From: Actinomycetes bacterium
GTDB taxonomy: Bacteria > Actinomycetota > Actinomycetes > Actinomycetales > Demequinaceae
Direction of reading: 5' to 3'
Length of the DNA stretch: 14,318 bases
Assembly: GCA_023432235.1 (NCBI GenBank)
Contig: JAEYUX010000186.1
Span: 1-14,318 of the forward strand
The notes beneath the pieces are model-generated. The model ran no database searches. It was not told where the DNA came from and was given only the letters and a program-made list of their open reading frames with translations. The position numbers and the translations under genes are program-made. This document shows positions 1 to 8,071 of the stretch, in pieces (the stretch's first letter is position 1; the number at the start of each line of letters is the position of its first letter).

Positions 1-250
1 GGTTTGCCGGCTCGCGCTCAGCGAGGGCCTTGATGGCCTTGCCGTCAACGTAGATGTTGTCGTCGTCGTACGTGACCTCGCCCGGGAACTTGCCCAGAAC
101 GGTGTCGTACTTCAGAAGGTGAGCGAGGGTCTTGTTGTCGGTGAGGTCGTTAACACCCACCACCTCGATGTCAGCTCCCGACGCGACAATCGCGCGGAAA
201 AAGTTGCGTCCGATTCGGCCGAAGCCGTTAATCCCGACCTTGATGGTCAC
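1..250 (-). CDS. gap: glyceraldehyde-3-phosphate dehydrogenase, N-terminal part (truncated by window edge)
   Basis: Glycolytic enzyme of the cytoplasm that oxidises glyceraldehyde 3-phosphate with NAD and phosphate to 1,3-bisphosphoglycerate. Only the first 83 codons are in the window. The N-terminus reads TIKVGINGFGRIGRN, the NAD-binding Rossmann glycine motif of type I GAPDH, followed by the typical VVGVNDLTD and HLLKYDTVLGKF stretches. The start is a GTG (complement 248-250) placed five bases after a strong AGGAG ribosome binding site (complement 256-260); no ATG fits better. It lies downstream of whiA in the same direction, the order known from other actinobacteria (whiA-gap-pgk-tpi), so pgk and tpiA probably lie beyond the left edge. 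The 172-bp spacer suggests that it has its own promoter. Family assignment is secure; catalytic Cys and the rest are outside the window. Confidence 0.96.
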   Translation of the reverse strand, partial: MTIKVGINGFGRIGRNFFRAIVASGADIEVVGVNDLTDNKTLAHLLKYDTVLGKFPGEVTYDDDNIYVDGKAIKALAEREPAN

Positions 251-272
251 TTTTTCTCCTCGGCTCGCGCAG

Positions 273-284
273 GAACGCGCGTTC
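273..284. promoter_or_regulatory. 12-bp perfect palindrome in the gap leader
   Basis: GAACGCGCGTTC is a perfect dyad 22 bp upstream of the gap start codon and just before its ribosome binding site. Its position would suit an operator in the leader of gap. As RNA it can form only a short stem (GAAC/GUUC), so a protein site is the more natural reading. I do not recognise the binding protein, and a chance palindrome in GC-rich DNA remains possible. Confidence 0.3.
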
Positions 285-335
285 TTGGGGATGTGGTCAG
301 CGCGGCAATGCGCGGGCTCCACCTGCGGTGAAGCA

Positions 336-345
336 CTGATATCAG
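336..345. promoter_or_regulatory. 10-bp perfect palindrome upstream of gap
   Basis: CTGATATCAG is a perfect dyad about 85 bp before the gap start, in the AT-richer part of the whiA-gap spacer where a promoter for gap would be expected. It could be part of an operator. No clear -35/-10 pair can be assigned around it by eye, so the regulatory role is inference only. Confidence 0.22.
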
Positions 346-360
346 CCTACTACCAACGAG

Positions 361-414
361 AGGTCCCAGGTGCGACCGAGGTCCCGTCCTAGGACCTTCC
401 AGGGCCCGGGACCT
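361..414 (-). terminator. inverted-repeat cluster after whiA (possible terminator or attenuator)
   Basis: This lies 8 bp beyond the whiA stop codon. The motif AGGTCCC occurs at 361-367 and 379-385 and its complement GGGACCT at 408-414, so in the whiA transcript one 5' arm can pair with either of two downstream arms. The best stem is 8 bp (407-414 with 379-386), with a 20-nt loop that itself contains the palindrome GTCCTAGGAC (386-395). On the minus strand no U-run follows, which is common for actinobacterial terminators; on the plus strand the stem is followed by a short T run. Termination of the uvrA-whiA operon is the simplest reading. Confidence 0.5.
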
Positions 415-422
415 TTTCGCAC

Positions 423-1406
423 TCAGTCGAGTCCGATCAAATCGGGGTTGAGGCCTGCCTCCGTATCGGGAATTCCCAAGTCCTTGGCCTTCTTGTCTGC
501 GGTCGCGAGCAAGCGGCGGATTCGACCTGCGACAGCGTCCTTCGTGAGAGGTGGCGTGGCAAGACGTCCCAGTTCCTCGAGGGATGCGTCCCGATGCAGA
601 ATCCGCAATTGGCCCGCCTCGCGCAAGTGCTCGGGAACCTCATCACCGAGGATGTCAAACGCCCTCTCCACGCGTGCACTCGCAGCCACCGCGGCCTGTG
701 CGGAGCGGCGCAAGTTCGCGTCGTCAAAGTTGGCGAGTCGATTGGCTGTACCGCGCACCTCCCGCCGCGTGCGCTTCTCTTCCCACTCCAGCACCGAATC
801 GTGCGCACCGAGCCGAGCAAGCAGGGCAGAAATCGCATCACCATCGCGCACAACGACACGGTCCACGCCGCGTACCTCACGCGATTTCGCGTTGACCCCA
901 AGGCGCCGCGCAGCTCCGACGAGAGCGAGGGCTGCCTCCGGACCTGGCGATGTCACTTCCAGACTCGCGGAACGTCCTGGCTCCGTGAGCGATCCATGCG
1001 CCAAGAAGGCGCCTCGCCACGCTGCAACTGTGTCCTCGATTGAACCTCCGACGACCTGTGGAGGCAGTCCACGTACAGGCCTGCCACGGTGGTCGAGCAG
1101 ACCCGTCTGACGAGCGAGCGACTCACCTTCCTTGACAACGCGCACCACGTACCGGTTGCCGCGCTTCAGTGCACCGCCCGACACGACAATGATCTCGGAA
1201 CCGAGGTTGTACACCTCGTGGATGTAGGTACGCAGCCGACGCGCTGCGGCCGCAGTATCGAGCTCCGCTTCGATCACGATTCGCCCCGACACAATATGGA
1301 GTCCACCTGCGAAGCGCAGCGTTGTCGAGATTTCCGCCTTGCGTGCTGAGATGCGGTCGACCTTGACGCGCGCGAGTTCGTCCTTGACCTGAGCCGTGAG
1401 CGCCAT
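423..1406 (-). CDS. whiA: DNA-binding protein WhiA (sporulation/cell division regulator)
   Basis: WhiA is a conserved Gram-positive transcription factor. In Streptomyces it works with WhiB to switch on cell-division genes; in Bacillus it influences division and chromosome segregation. The 327-residue product has the family's usual length. The N-terminal two thirds form the degenerate LAGLIDADG homing-endonuclease-like fold, with the family motif AFLAHGSL at residues 133-140. A linker with NRLANFDDANLRRSAQAA (222-239) leads into a C-terminal helix-turn-helix at about 274-305 (ASLEELGRLATPPLTKDAVAGR). The ATG start follows the yvcK stop by 5 bp, with a GGA-rich ribosome binding site inside the end of yvcK, so translation is probably coupled. 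It is the last gene of the uvrA-uvrC-rapZ-yvcK-whiA run. Presence of WhiA does not by itself imply sporulation, since non-sporulating actinobacteria also carry it. Confidence 0.96.
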   Translation of the reverse strand: MALTAQVKDELARVKVDRISARKAEISTTLRFAGGLHIVSGRIVIEAELDTAAAARRLRTYIHEVYNLGSEIIVVSGGALKRGNRYVVRVVKEGESLARQTGLLDHRGRPVRGLPPQVVGGSIEDTVAAWRGAFLAHGSLTEPGRSASLEVTSPGPEAALALVGAARRLGVNAKSREVRGVDRVVVRDGDAISALLARLGAHDSVLEWEEKRTRREVRGTANRLANFDDANLRRSAQAAVAASARVERAFDILGDEVPEHLREAGQLRILHRDASLEELGRLATPPLTKDAVAGRIRRLLATADKKAKDLGIPDTEAGLNPDLIGLD

Positions 1407-1411
1407 AGCGC

Positions 1412-2368
1412 CTATCCTGCCATCTTTGGTCCTGCCGCAGAGCCCGGAAGAGTGGCCAAGACTGCTTCAAGTTGGCCGGCGAGCCGTCCGACATCGTGCC
1501 GGTCAGCAGTCCCCTCGCGCTTCATGTCGGCCACAACCATCCTCACACCCCAGTCTTCGACCTCCGCGCGCAACTCCTCGTCGTCGTGTTGCGTATCCAC
1601 CACCACAGCAGCGGGCCGGAAGCGCGGTTCAAGCGCGCGCAGCGCACGGATGTCGTCAACACGATCATCGTCTGCCGTCTCGGTGTCCTCATGCGCGATA
1701 TTGAGAGTGATGACTGTTCGCGGTCCCGCATTGACGAGGGCCTCCGCGACTGGTTCCACAAGGAAGTGCACGAGCACGGACGTAAACCACGAACCGGGCC
1801 CCATCACCACGGCATCACACCGCGCAAGTGCGTCGAGCGTTGCCTGGGGTACGAGCGGCCGCTCCGGCTCGAGCCGCAAACCCTGCAAACGCCCCGTCGC
1901 CGACGCCACCGCCACTTGACCGCGCACAAATCGGGGGCCGTCAGGCCCGTCGACAATGGCTGAGATCTCGAGCGGTTCGGCTGCGAGGGGAAGGACAACC
2001 CCGTCGGCCTTGAGCAATTGCCCTACCCAGCGCAAACCCTCAACGATGTCGCCGGTCCTCTCCCACACGCCGGCAATCAAGAGATTGCCGAGGGCGTGTC
2101 CGTCGAGAGGCCCCGACGTCGAGAAACGTGTTTGCAGGACGTCTCGCCACGTGGTCCCCCACTCGGAGTCATCGCACAGAGCACTGAGCGCCATGCGCAG
2201 GTCGCCCGGCGGCAGGATGCCCATCTCGTCTCGCAAACGGCCCGATGAACCTCCGTCATCGGCCACCGTCACAATCGCTGTCACCTCATCGGCGACGCGC
2301 CTTAGCGCCTGAAGGCTGGTGTACAAGCCGTGCCCGCCCCCAATGGCGACCACCGACCGCCCCGTCAT
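1412..2368 (-). CDS. yvcK: YvcK/CofD-like protein (gluconeogenesis factor family)
   Basis: Member of the CofD-like family, 318 residues, a cytoplasmic protein that in Bacillus is needed for growth on gluconeogenic carbon sources and for normal cell shape, and in mycobacteria (CuvA) supports peptidoglycan synthesis; family members bind UDP-sugars. Visible signatures are the N-terminal glycine-rich GGGHG (10-14), ADDGGSSGRLR (36-46) and PPGDLR (53-58), and a later MGPGSWFTSVL segment typical of the substrate-binding fold. True CofD is a 2-phospho-lactate transferase of F420 synthesis; the genomic setting (rapZ upstream, whiA downstream) identifies this copy as YvcK rather than CofD. The ATG overlaps the rapZ stop by 4 bp (ATGA), and whiA begins 5 bp after its own stop, so it is an internal gene of the operon. 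Confidence 0.95.
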   Translation of the reverse strand: MTGRSVVAIGGGHGLYTSLQALRRVADEVTAIVTVADDGGSSGRLRDEMGILPPGDLRMALSALCDDSEWGTTWRDVLQTRFSTSGPLDGHALGNLLIAGVWERTGDIVEGLRWVGQLLKADGVVLPLAAEPLEISAIVDGPDGPRFVRGQVAVASATGRLQGLRLEPERPLVPQATLDALARCDAVVMGPGSWFTSVLVHFLVEPVAEALVNAGPRTVITLNIAHEDTETADDDRVDDIRALRALEPRFRPAAVVVDTQHDDEELRAEVEDWGVRMVVADMKREGTADRHDVGRLAGQLEAVLATLPGSAAGPKMAG

Positions 2369-3285
2369 GACGTGGGCCGGTCCCGGTGAGTGACGCGCAC
2401 TTGGACGTCACGTTGCCGCAAGCGTTGGCCAATGGCTTCCGCTATGGCAACAGATCGATGCTGGCCGCCTGTACATCCGATCGCAATCGTCACGGAGTGC
2501 TTGTCATGGGCGCGGTAGAGCGTGAGCACCGACGCGAGCATGTCGGAGTACCTCTCGACAAATTCCGCCGCTCCGTCAGACCCTAGGACATACTCGCTAA
2601 CGGCCGGATCGAGACCGGTAAGTGGCTTGAGGTGGGGAACCCAGTGCGGGTTGTTGAGGAAGCGCACGTCGGCGACGTAGTCCGCGTCAGCCGGCAGACC
2701 TTTTCGGTAACCGAAGGACATGACGTTCACGGTGAGCGGGCGGTCCTCCTCCCCCGCTTCTGCGCTAATGAGCTCCCGGAGCTCGTGAACATTGAGCTCG
2801 CTTGTGTCGATGACGAGGTGGGCGCGCTCACGGAGTTCAGCAAGAACGGCACGTTCTGCAGCGATGCCCTCGAGCAAGGTGCCGTCTTTTTGGAGCGGGT
2901 GCGGTCGACGCGCTTCTTCGAATCGGCGCACCAGCACCTCGTCCGACGTATCGAGGAAGAGAAGGCGCACGGGTACGCCGCGCTCCGACAGATGATCGAG
3001 CACCGCAGCGACGTCACGGAAGAACTCGCGGCCTCGCACGTCGACGACCACCGCAAGGCGTTCGTCGGCTACGGTCCCCACCATTTCGACGAGCCCGCCA
3101 AGCATCTGCGGCGGCAAATTATCGACGACGTACCAGCCCAGATCTCCAAGCGCTGCGGCCGCGCGAGTTCGGCCTGCCCCCGACATACCGGTGACGAGAA
3201 TGACGTCAGGAGCCACCTCAGGCGTGCGGAATTCTGGCTTCGGAATACCCGAGGGATACGTGACCGGCTGGGACTCGTCGCTCAT
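2365..3285 (-). CDS. rapZ: RapZ-like nucleotide-binding protein (YvcJ family)
   Basis: P-loop nucleotide-binding protein of the RapZ/YvcJ family, 306 residues. In enterobacteria RapZ is an RNA-binding adaptor in glucosamine-6-phosphate synthase control; the actinobacterial and Bacillus homologues bind and hydrolyse nucleotides, and their partner is less clear. Seen here: Walker A GMSGAGRT at 33-40, LGWYVVDNLPP at 49-59, a Walker B-like LLFLDTSDEVLVRRF at 108-122, and the conserved C-terminal DVRFLNNPHW (206-215) and CTGGQHRS (271-278). The P-loop lysine is arginine, as I recall from other actinobacterial members, so I do not read it as inactivation. The ATG overlaps the uvrC stop by 4 bp, and the gene's own stop overlaps the yvcK start by 4 bp, pointing to translational coupling on both sides. 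Confidence 0.95.
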   Translation of the reverse strand: MSDESQPVTYPSGIPKPEFRTPEVAPDVILVTGMSGAGRTRAAAALGDLGWYVVDNLPPQMLGGLVEMVGTVADERLAVVVDVRGREFFRDVAAVLDHLSERGVPVRLLFLDTSDEVLVRRFEEARRPHPLQKDGTLLEGIAAERAVLAELRERAHLVIDTSELNVHELRELISAEAGEEDRPLTVNVMSFGYRKGLPADADYVADVRFLNNPHWVPHLKPLTGLDPAVSEYVLGSDGAAEFVERYSDMLASVLTLYRAHDKHSVTIAIGCTGGQHRSVAIAEAIGQRLRQRDVQVRVTHRDRPTS

Positions 3286-5159
3286 GGTTCCAGCATGCCA
3301 TCGTCGCCGCGCAATGCCGCGAGGATCGCCCGAGCGGTGGCGTGCCCAATCCCAGGTACTCGAGCTACTTGCTCGATATCGGCGCTCTTGAGGGCCGCAA
3401 GCGAACCAAAGTGACGAATGAGCGCTTTCGCGCGCGTAGGGCCGACGCCCGGAATGGTGTCAAGCTCCGACGCCTTCATCGCCTTCGTGCGCTTCGCGCG
3501 GTGGTGTTTGATTGCAAACCTGTGCGCCTCATCGCGCACCCGTTGCAGCAAGTAGAGCGCCTCCGAGCCGCGCGGGAGGATGACCGGAAAGTCCTCCCCT
3601 GGCAGCCACACCTCTTCGAGCCGCTTCGCGAGCCCGATCACTGCGATATCACCGACTCCCGCGTCGTCCATCGCGCGTCGCGCTGCGGCCACTTGGGGCG
3701 CGCCACCATCGACCACCACCAACTGTGGTGGATACGCAAAGCGGGCGCTCTCTCTTTGCTCGGGCGGCAGCGCCGACTCCTCGAGGTAGCGGCGAAAACG
3801 GCGAGTGAGCACCTCGGTCATCGCGGCGGTGTCGTCGACGGCGTCGGCGATGGAGAACTGGCGATAGTCCTTCTTGCGAGCAAGGGCGTCCTCAAACACC
3901 ACCATCGATCCCACTTGATTGGTACCCGAGGTATGCGAGATGTCGTAACACTCGATGCGCAGTGGTGCCTCGGCAAGCCCCAAGTGGTCCTGAAGGTCAC
4001 GCAGGGCGGCTGAGCGGGAGGTGAGATCCGACGCTCGCTTGAGTCGATGTTGGTCGAGCACGAGTCTTGCGTTCTTCAGTCCCGATTGCGCCAGCTCGGC
4101 CTTCTTGCCCCGGGCGGGCACGCGAATCGCCACTGCTCCACGGCGTTGACCACGGAGGAACTCAGTGAGCGTCGCCTGGTCCGCAGGCAACACCGGTACC
4201 AACACCTCGGGCGGAATCGCGTCGATCTCGGCATACGCCTCTTGGAGGAGGACAGAAACCATTTGGTCCGACGTCAACGGTTCGGGCTTGTCGACAACCC
4301 ATCCGCGTTCGCCCGTGATGCGTCCGTCGCGTACGTAGAAGACGTGCGCTGCGGCCTCGAGATCGTCGTCAACAAGGCTGAATACGTCTGCGTCGGTACC
4401 CGGCGGCAACACAATCGCGTTTCGCTCAAGCACATTGGTGAGCGCTCGGAGGCGGTCCCGAGCGCGGGCCGCGACCTCGAAGTCTTCGCGCTCCGAAGCG
4501 GCCTCCATCTGTTCTGTCAGTTCCCGAATGAGCGGCTTCGCGTCTCCCGCCAGCACCTGGCACACGCGTTCGGCAATTTCTCGGTGCTCGTCGGCGCTGA
4601 CGCGTCCAATGCAGGGAGCCGCGCACTTGTCGATGTAGCCGAGCAAGCACGGACGCCCTTGACGCTCGGCTTTGCGGAAGACTCCGGGAGTACACGTGCG
4701 CATTGGAAGCACAGTGAGCAAGGTGTCGACCGTCTCGCGGATCGCCCATGCCTTGGCGTAGGGACCGAAGTACCGAACCCCTTTCTTGCGGTCGCCTCGC
4801 ATCACGTGCATCCGCGGGAACTCTTCGTTCATCGTCACGGCAAGGAAGGGGTACGACTTGTCGTCCTTGAAGATGACGTTGAAGCGGGGATCGTATTGCT
4901 TGATCCACGTGTGCTCGAGGATGAGCGCTTCCACCTCATTGCGCACCACGGTCCACTCAACGGATGCCGCGGTGGTCACCATGAGGCGTGTACGTGGGTG
5001 GAGCACCTCGAGTGGCTGGAAGTAATTCTGAAGCCGTTGCCTCAAGTTCTTCGCTTTGCCGACATACACCACACGGCCGTGCGGATCACGAAATCGGTAC
5101 ACGCCCGGTTGCGTGGGTATTGAACCGGGCGATGGCTTGTAGTCCGCCGGGATGGTCAC
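3282..5159 (-). CDS. uvrC: UvrABC system protein C (excinuclease subunit)
   Basis: UvrC makes the two incisions flanking a DNA lesion once UvrB is loaded. The 625-residue protein has all parts in order. The GIY-YIG nuclease that makes the 3' cut spans about 14-95 (GVY at 19-21, VYVGKA at 31-36, Glu77 in the EALILE motif). Four cysteines at 156, 171, 179 and 183 match the Fe-S cluster positions known for the family. A UVR motif that binds UvrB sits at about 211-245. The RNase H-like nuclease for the 5' cut shows CYDISH with Asp406, VVVDGG with Asp484 and DEAHR with His546. Tandem helix-hairpin-helix motifs occupy 565-616. The start is GTG (complement 5157-5159), 9 bp after the uvrA stop; the ribosome binding site AAGGTGA contains the last two bases of that stop codon. 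Its stop overlaps rapZ by 4 bp. Confidence 0.97.
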   Translation of the reverse strand: MTIPADYKPSPGSIPTQPGVYRFRDPHGRVVYVGKAKNLRQRLQNYFQPLEVLHPRTRLMVTTAASVEWTVVRNEVEALILEHTWIKQYDPRFNVIFKDDKSYPFLAVTMNEEFPRMHVMRGDRKKGVRYFGPYAKAWAIRETVDTLLTVLPMRTCTPGVFRKAERQGRPCLLGYIDKCAAPCIGRVSADEHREIAERVCQVLAGDAKPLIRELTEQMEAASEREDFEVAARARDRLRALTNVLERNAIVLPPGTDADVFSLVDDDLEAAAHVFYVRDGRITGERGWVVDKPEPLTSDQMVSVLLQEAYAEIDAIPPEVLVPVLPADQATLTEFLRGQRRGAVAIRVPARGKKAELAQSGLKNARLVLDQHRLKRASDLTSRSAALRDLQDHLGLAEAPLRIECYDISHTSGTNQVGSMVVFEDALARKKDYRQFSIADAVDDTAAMTEVLTRRFRRYLEESALPPEQRESARFAYPPQLVVVDGGAPQVAAARRAMDDAGVGDIAVIGLAKRLEEVWLPGEDFPVILPRGSEALYLLQRVRDEAHRFAIKHHRAKRTKAMKASELDTIPGVGPTRAKALIRHFGSLAALKSADIEQVARVPGIGHATARAILAALRGDDGMLEP

Positions 5160-5168
5160 GGCTTCACC

Positions 5169-8021
5169 TTAGGCCGACGCTGCGGCCGGCACCTTCGACG
5201 ACAGGAGTTCCGCGAGGAAGGCGCCGGTGTGGCTCTTCTTCACCTTCGAAATCTCCTCAGGCGTCCCTTCTGCGACGACAACACCACCGCCTGAACCGCC
5301 CTCAGGTCCCATGTCGACCACCCAGTCGGCCGATTTGATGACATCGAGGTTGTGCTCGATAACAATGACGGTGTTGCCCTTGTCGACGAGGCCCTGGAGG
5401 ACTGCCAACAGTTTGCGCACATCCTCGAAATGAAGACCGGTGGTGGGTTCGTCGAGTACGTAGATCGTGCGGCCAGTCGAGCGACGCTGCAGTTCAGACG
5501 CGAGTTTCACCCGCTGCGCCTCGCCGCCTGACAAGGTTGGCGCCGGTTGACCGAGCCGCACATAGCCCAAGCCGACTTCCACGAGCGTGGTCAAATGTCG
5601 AGAGATCGAGGGGATCGCCTCGAAGAATGTCGCGGCCTCTTCGATCGGCATATTGAGTATATCGGCGACATTCTTGCCCTTGAAGTACACCTCGAGGGTC
5701 TCGCGGTTGTACCGGGCGCCCTTACACACTTCACATGGCACGTAGACGTCGGGAAGGAAGTTCATCTCGATCTTGAGCGTGCCGTCGCCGGAACAGGATT
5801 CGCAGCGCCCACCCTTCACATTGAAGGAGAATCGGCCCGGTCCGTAACCGCGCACCTTCGCCTCTTGGGTGTCGGAAAACAGCTTGCGGATCTTGTCCCA
5901 CACGCCCGTGTACGTCGCCGGATTCGATCGCGGCGTACGGCCGATTGGACCTTGATCCACGTGCACAATCTTGTCGAGTTGATCGGTTCCTTCAATGCGA
6001 GTGTGTCGCCCAGGTACTTGGCGCGCACCGTTGAGCTCATTGGCGAGTGCCGTGTAAAGAATCGTGTTGACAAGCGTCGACTTGCCCGAACCACTCACGC
6101 CGGTCACGGCAGTGAAGACACCGAGCGGGAATGACACGTCAATCGTCTTGAGGTTGTGCTCGCGGGCACCCACCACGGTGATTCGCCGGTCTGGATCGAT
6201 AGGTCGACGAGCGTCGGGAAGCGGAATCGACCGGCGTCCCGAAACGTAGGCTCCGGTGATCGACCGTTCATTGACGAGAAGCGCCTCGTAGGTGCCCGAG
6301 TGGACGACCTCGCCGCCGTGCTCTCCCGCACCGGGTCCGATGTCGACGACCCAGTCAGCGGTGCGGATTGTGTCCTCGTCATGCTCAACGACGATGAGCG
6401 TGTTGCCCAGATCGCGCAACCGGGTGAGCGTGTCGATGAGTCTGCGATTGTCGCGTTGGTGCAGACCAATGCTCGGCTCATCAAGGACATACAGCACACC
6501 AACAAGACCTGATCCAATTTGCGTTGCCAGGCGGATGCGTTGCGCTTCGCCTCCCGACAAGGTGCCAGCAGCGCGCGACAAGGTGAGGTAGTCAAGGCCG
6601 ACGTCAAGCAAGAAACCCAGTCTCGCGTCGATTTCCTTCAGCACCTGCGTCGCGATGTGTCGTGACCGCTCGGTCCACTCAACTCCTGCGAGGAACTGTC
6701 GTGCTTCGCGAATGGAGAGATCACACAACTGGGCGATCGACAGCCCTCCGACAGTGACAGCCAGCACCTCTGGCTTGAGGCGCGCGCCGCTACATACCGG
6801 ACATGGCACCTCTCGCATGTACTGCTCGTACCGCTCGCGCGAGTAATCCGACTCCGTCTGTCCATGCATGCGGTGAAGCCACGTGAGGACGCCCTCGAAG
6901 CCTGTCGTGTACTGCCGCTCGCGACCATACCGATTCTTGAATCGCACATGGACTTCGTAGTCTTTGCCGGAGACCACCGCGTCCCGCACCTCTTGCGGCA
7001 AATCGCGGAACGGCGTGTCCATCGAGAAACCCATCTCGTGGGCCAGGGCATTGAGCATCCGGTGAAAATGCTCAGCAGCGATGGTGTCCCAGGGAGCCAC
7101 CGCACCCTGCGCGAGAGACTTTGACGGATCGGGAATCACGAGATCTGGGTCAACCTCGAGTCGCACCCCGATTCCCATGCATTCAGGACACGCGCCGTAG
7201 GGGGCGTTGAATGAAAAGGTCCTGGGCTCCATCTCCTCAAGAGTCAGCACATGGTCGTTGGGACACGCACGCTTCTCGGAGTAGCGTCTCGCCGGCACGT
7301 CACCGTCGACAGGGTCGATGATGACGAGGCCCTCGGCGAGGCGAAGTGCGGTTTCAACTGAGTCCGCCAAACGTTGGCGAACGCCGTCGCGAGCGACGAG
7401 GCGGTCGATGACCACCTCAATGTCGTGCTTGAGCTTTTTCTCCAGTTGTGGCGGTTCACTCAACTGGATTGTCTCGCCGTCAACTCGCGCGCGAGCGAAA
7501 CCCTGTTGTTGGAGCTCCGCGAAGAGATCTGCGTACTCGCCCTTTCGTCCACGAATAACGGGGGCCAGCACTTGGTATCGAGTGCCTTCAGGCAGCTCAA
7601 GCACAGAATCGACGATTTGCTGCGGGGTTTGGGACGTGATCTCCTCGCCACACACGGGACAGTGAGGAATGCCGACGCGCGCATAAAGCAGACGCAAATA
7701 GTCGTATACCTCAGTGATCGTGCCGACCGTCGAGCGAGGGTTCCGGTTGGTCGACTTCTGATCGATCGACACTGCGGGCGACAGGCCTTCGATGAAATCG
7801 ACGTCCGGCTTGTCCATCTGACCCAAGAACTGGCGCGCGTATGCGCTGAGGGACTCCACGTACCGGCGCTGACCCTCGGCAAAGATCGTGTCGAACGCGA
7901 GAGACGATTTGCCTGAACCAGATAGCCCGCTGAACACAATGAGCGAGTCTCGAGGAAGCTCGAGGTCAATGCCCTTGAGGTTGTGTTCGCGCGCACCTCG
8001 CACTACCAACGTGTCGTTCAC
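5169..8021 (-). CDS. uvrA: UvrABC system protein A (excinuclease ATPase subunit)
   Basis: UvrA is the damage-sensing ABC ATPase that loads UvrB in nucleotide excision repair. The 950-residue length is normal. First ATPase: Walker A GLSGSGKS at 32-39, signature LSGGEAQR at 488-495, Walker B LYVLDEPS at 510-517. Second ATPase: Walker A GVSGSGKS at 641-648, signature at 830-837, Walker B IYVLDEPTTGL at 853-863. Zinc sites: Cys121/124 with Cys407/410; Cys253 with His257 and Cys278/281; Cys740/743 with Cys763/766. The second of these has C-x3-H in place of C-x2-C on its first arm, an arrangement I recall from other actinobacterial UvrA proteins. The start is GTG (complement 8019-8021) with ribosome binding site AAGGTGAG at 8025-8032. 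It heads the uvrA-whiA operon and is preceded by a perfect LexA box (8045-8060), so SOS induction is likely. Confidence 0.98.
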   Translation of the reverse strand: MNDTLVVRGAREHNLKGIDLELPRDSLIVFSGLSGSGKSSLAFDTIFAEGQRRYVESLSAYARQFLGQMDKPDVDFIEGLSPAVSIDQKSTNRNPRSTVGTITEVYDYLRLLYARVGIPHCPVCGEEITSQTPQQIVDSVLELPEGTRYQVLAPVIRGRKGEYADLFAELQQQGFARARVDGETIQLSEPPQLEKKLKHDIEVVIDRLVARDGVRQRLADSVETALRLAEGLVIIDPVDGDVPARRYSEKRACPNDHVLTLEEMEPRTFSFNAPYGACPECMGIGVRLEVDPDLVIPDPSKSLAQGAVAPWDTIAAEHFHRMLNALAHEMGFSMDTPFRDLPQEVRDAVVSGKDYEVHVRFKNRYGRERQYTTGFEGVLTWLHRMHGQTESDYSRERYEQYMREVPCPVCSGARLKPEVLAVTVGGLSIAQLCDLSIREARQFLAGVEWTERSRHIATQVLKEIDARLGFLLDVGLDYLTLSRAAGTLSGGEAQRIRLATQIGSGLVGVLYVLDEPSIGLHQRDNRRLIDTLTRLRDLGNTLIVVEHDEDTIRTADWVVDIGPGAGEHGGEVVHSGTYEALLVNERSITGAYVSGRRSIPLPDARRPIDPDRRITVVGAREHNLKTIDVSFPLGVFTAVTGVSGSGKSTLVNTILYTALANELNGARQVPGRHTRIEGTDQLDKIVHVDQGPIGRTPRSNPATYTGVWDKIRKLFSDTQEAKVRGYGPGRFSFNVKGGRCESCSGDGTLKIEMNFLPDVYVPCEVCKGARYNRETLEVYFKGKNVADILNMPIEEAATFFEAIPSISRHLTTLVEVGLGYVRLGQPAPTLSGGEAQRVKLASELQRRSTGRTIYVLDEPTTGLHFEDVRKLLAVLQGLVDKGNTVIVIEHNLDVIKSADWVVDMGPEGGSGGGVVVAEGTPEEISKVKKSHTGAFLAELLSSKVPAAASA

Positions 8022-8024
8022 AGA

Positions 8025-8032
8025 CTCACCTT
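8025..8032 (-). promoter_or_regulatory. uvrA ribosome binding site
   Basis: The complement reads AAGGTGAG, with the AAGG core 7 bases upstream of a GTG codon. It decides the GTG at 8019-8021 as the uvrA start; the protein then begins with the family-typical MNDTLVVRGAREHNLK. Confidence 0.8.
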
Positions 8033-8044
8033 ATGCCATTCTTA

Positions 8045-8060
8045 TCGAACAAGTGTTCGA
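8045..8060 (-). promoter_or_regulatory. LexA (SOS) box upstream of uvrA
   Basis: TCGAACAAGTGTTCGA is an exact match to the actinobacterial/Gram-positive LexA operator TCGAAC-N4-GTTCGA, with fully symmetric arms. It sits 23 bp upstream of the uvrA start codon and downstream of a TTGACA -35-like hexamer (8072-8077), so bound LexA would block the promoter or early transcription of uvrA. uvrA is a classic SOS gene in many bacteria. The box is about 70 bp upstream of the divergent YciI-like gene, too far for simple promoter occlusion there, though some effect cannot be excluded. Confidence 0.92.
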
Positions 8061-8071
8061 TCTCGCTCACG

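Noticed and set aside
2365..3285. Arginine in place of lysine in the RapZ Walker A motif as a sign of inactivation
   Set aside because: The GMSGAGR form is, to my knowledge, usual in actinobacterial members of the family, and the other motifs are intact.
2632..3414. A 260-codon open frame on the plus strand opposite rapZ and the end of uvrC
   Set aside because: It covers two real, overlapping minus-strand genes and shows no domain; it arises from GC-rich codon bias.
4047..5123. A 358-codon open frame on the plus strand opposite uvrC
   Set aside because: It lies wholly within uvrC, which is complete with intact motifs. The translation has no family likeness and there is no promoter or ribosome binding site of note.
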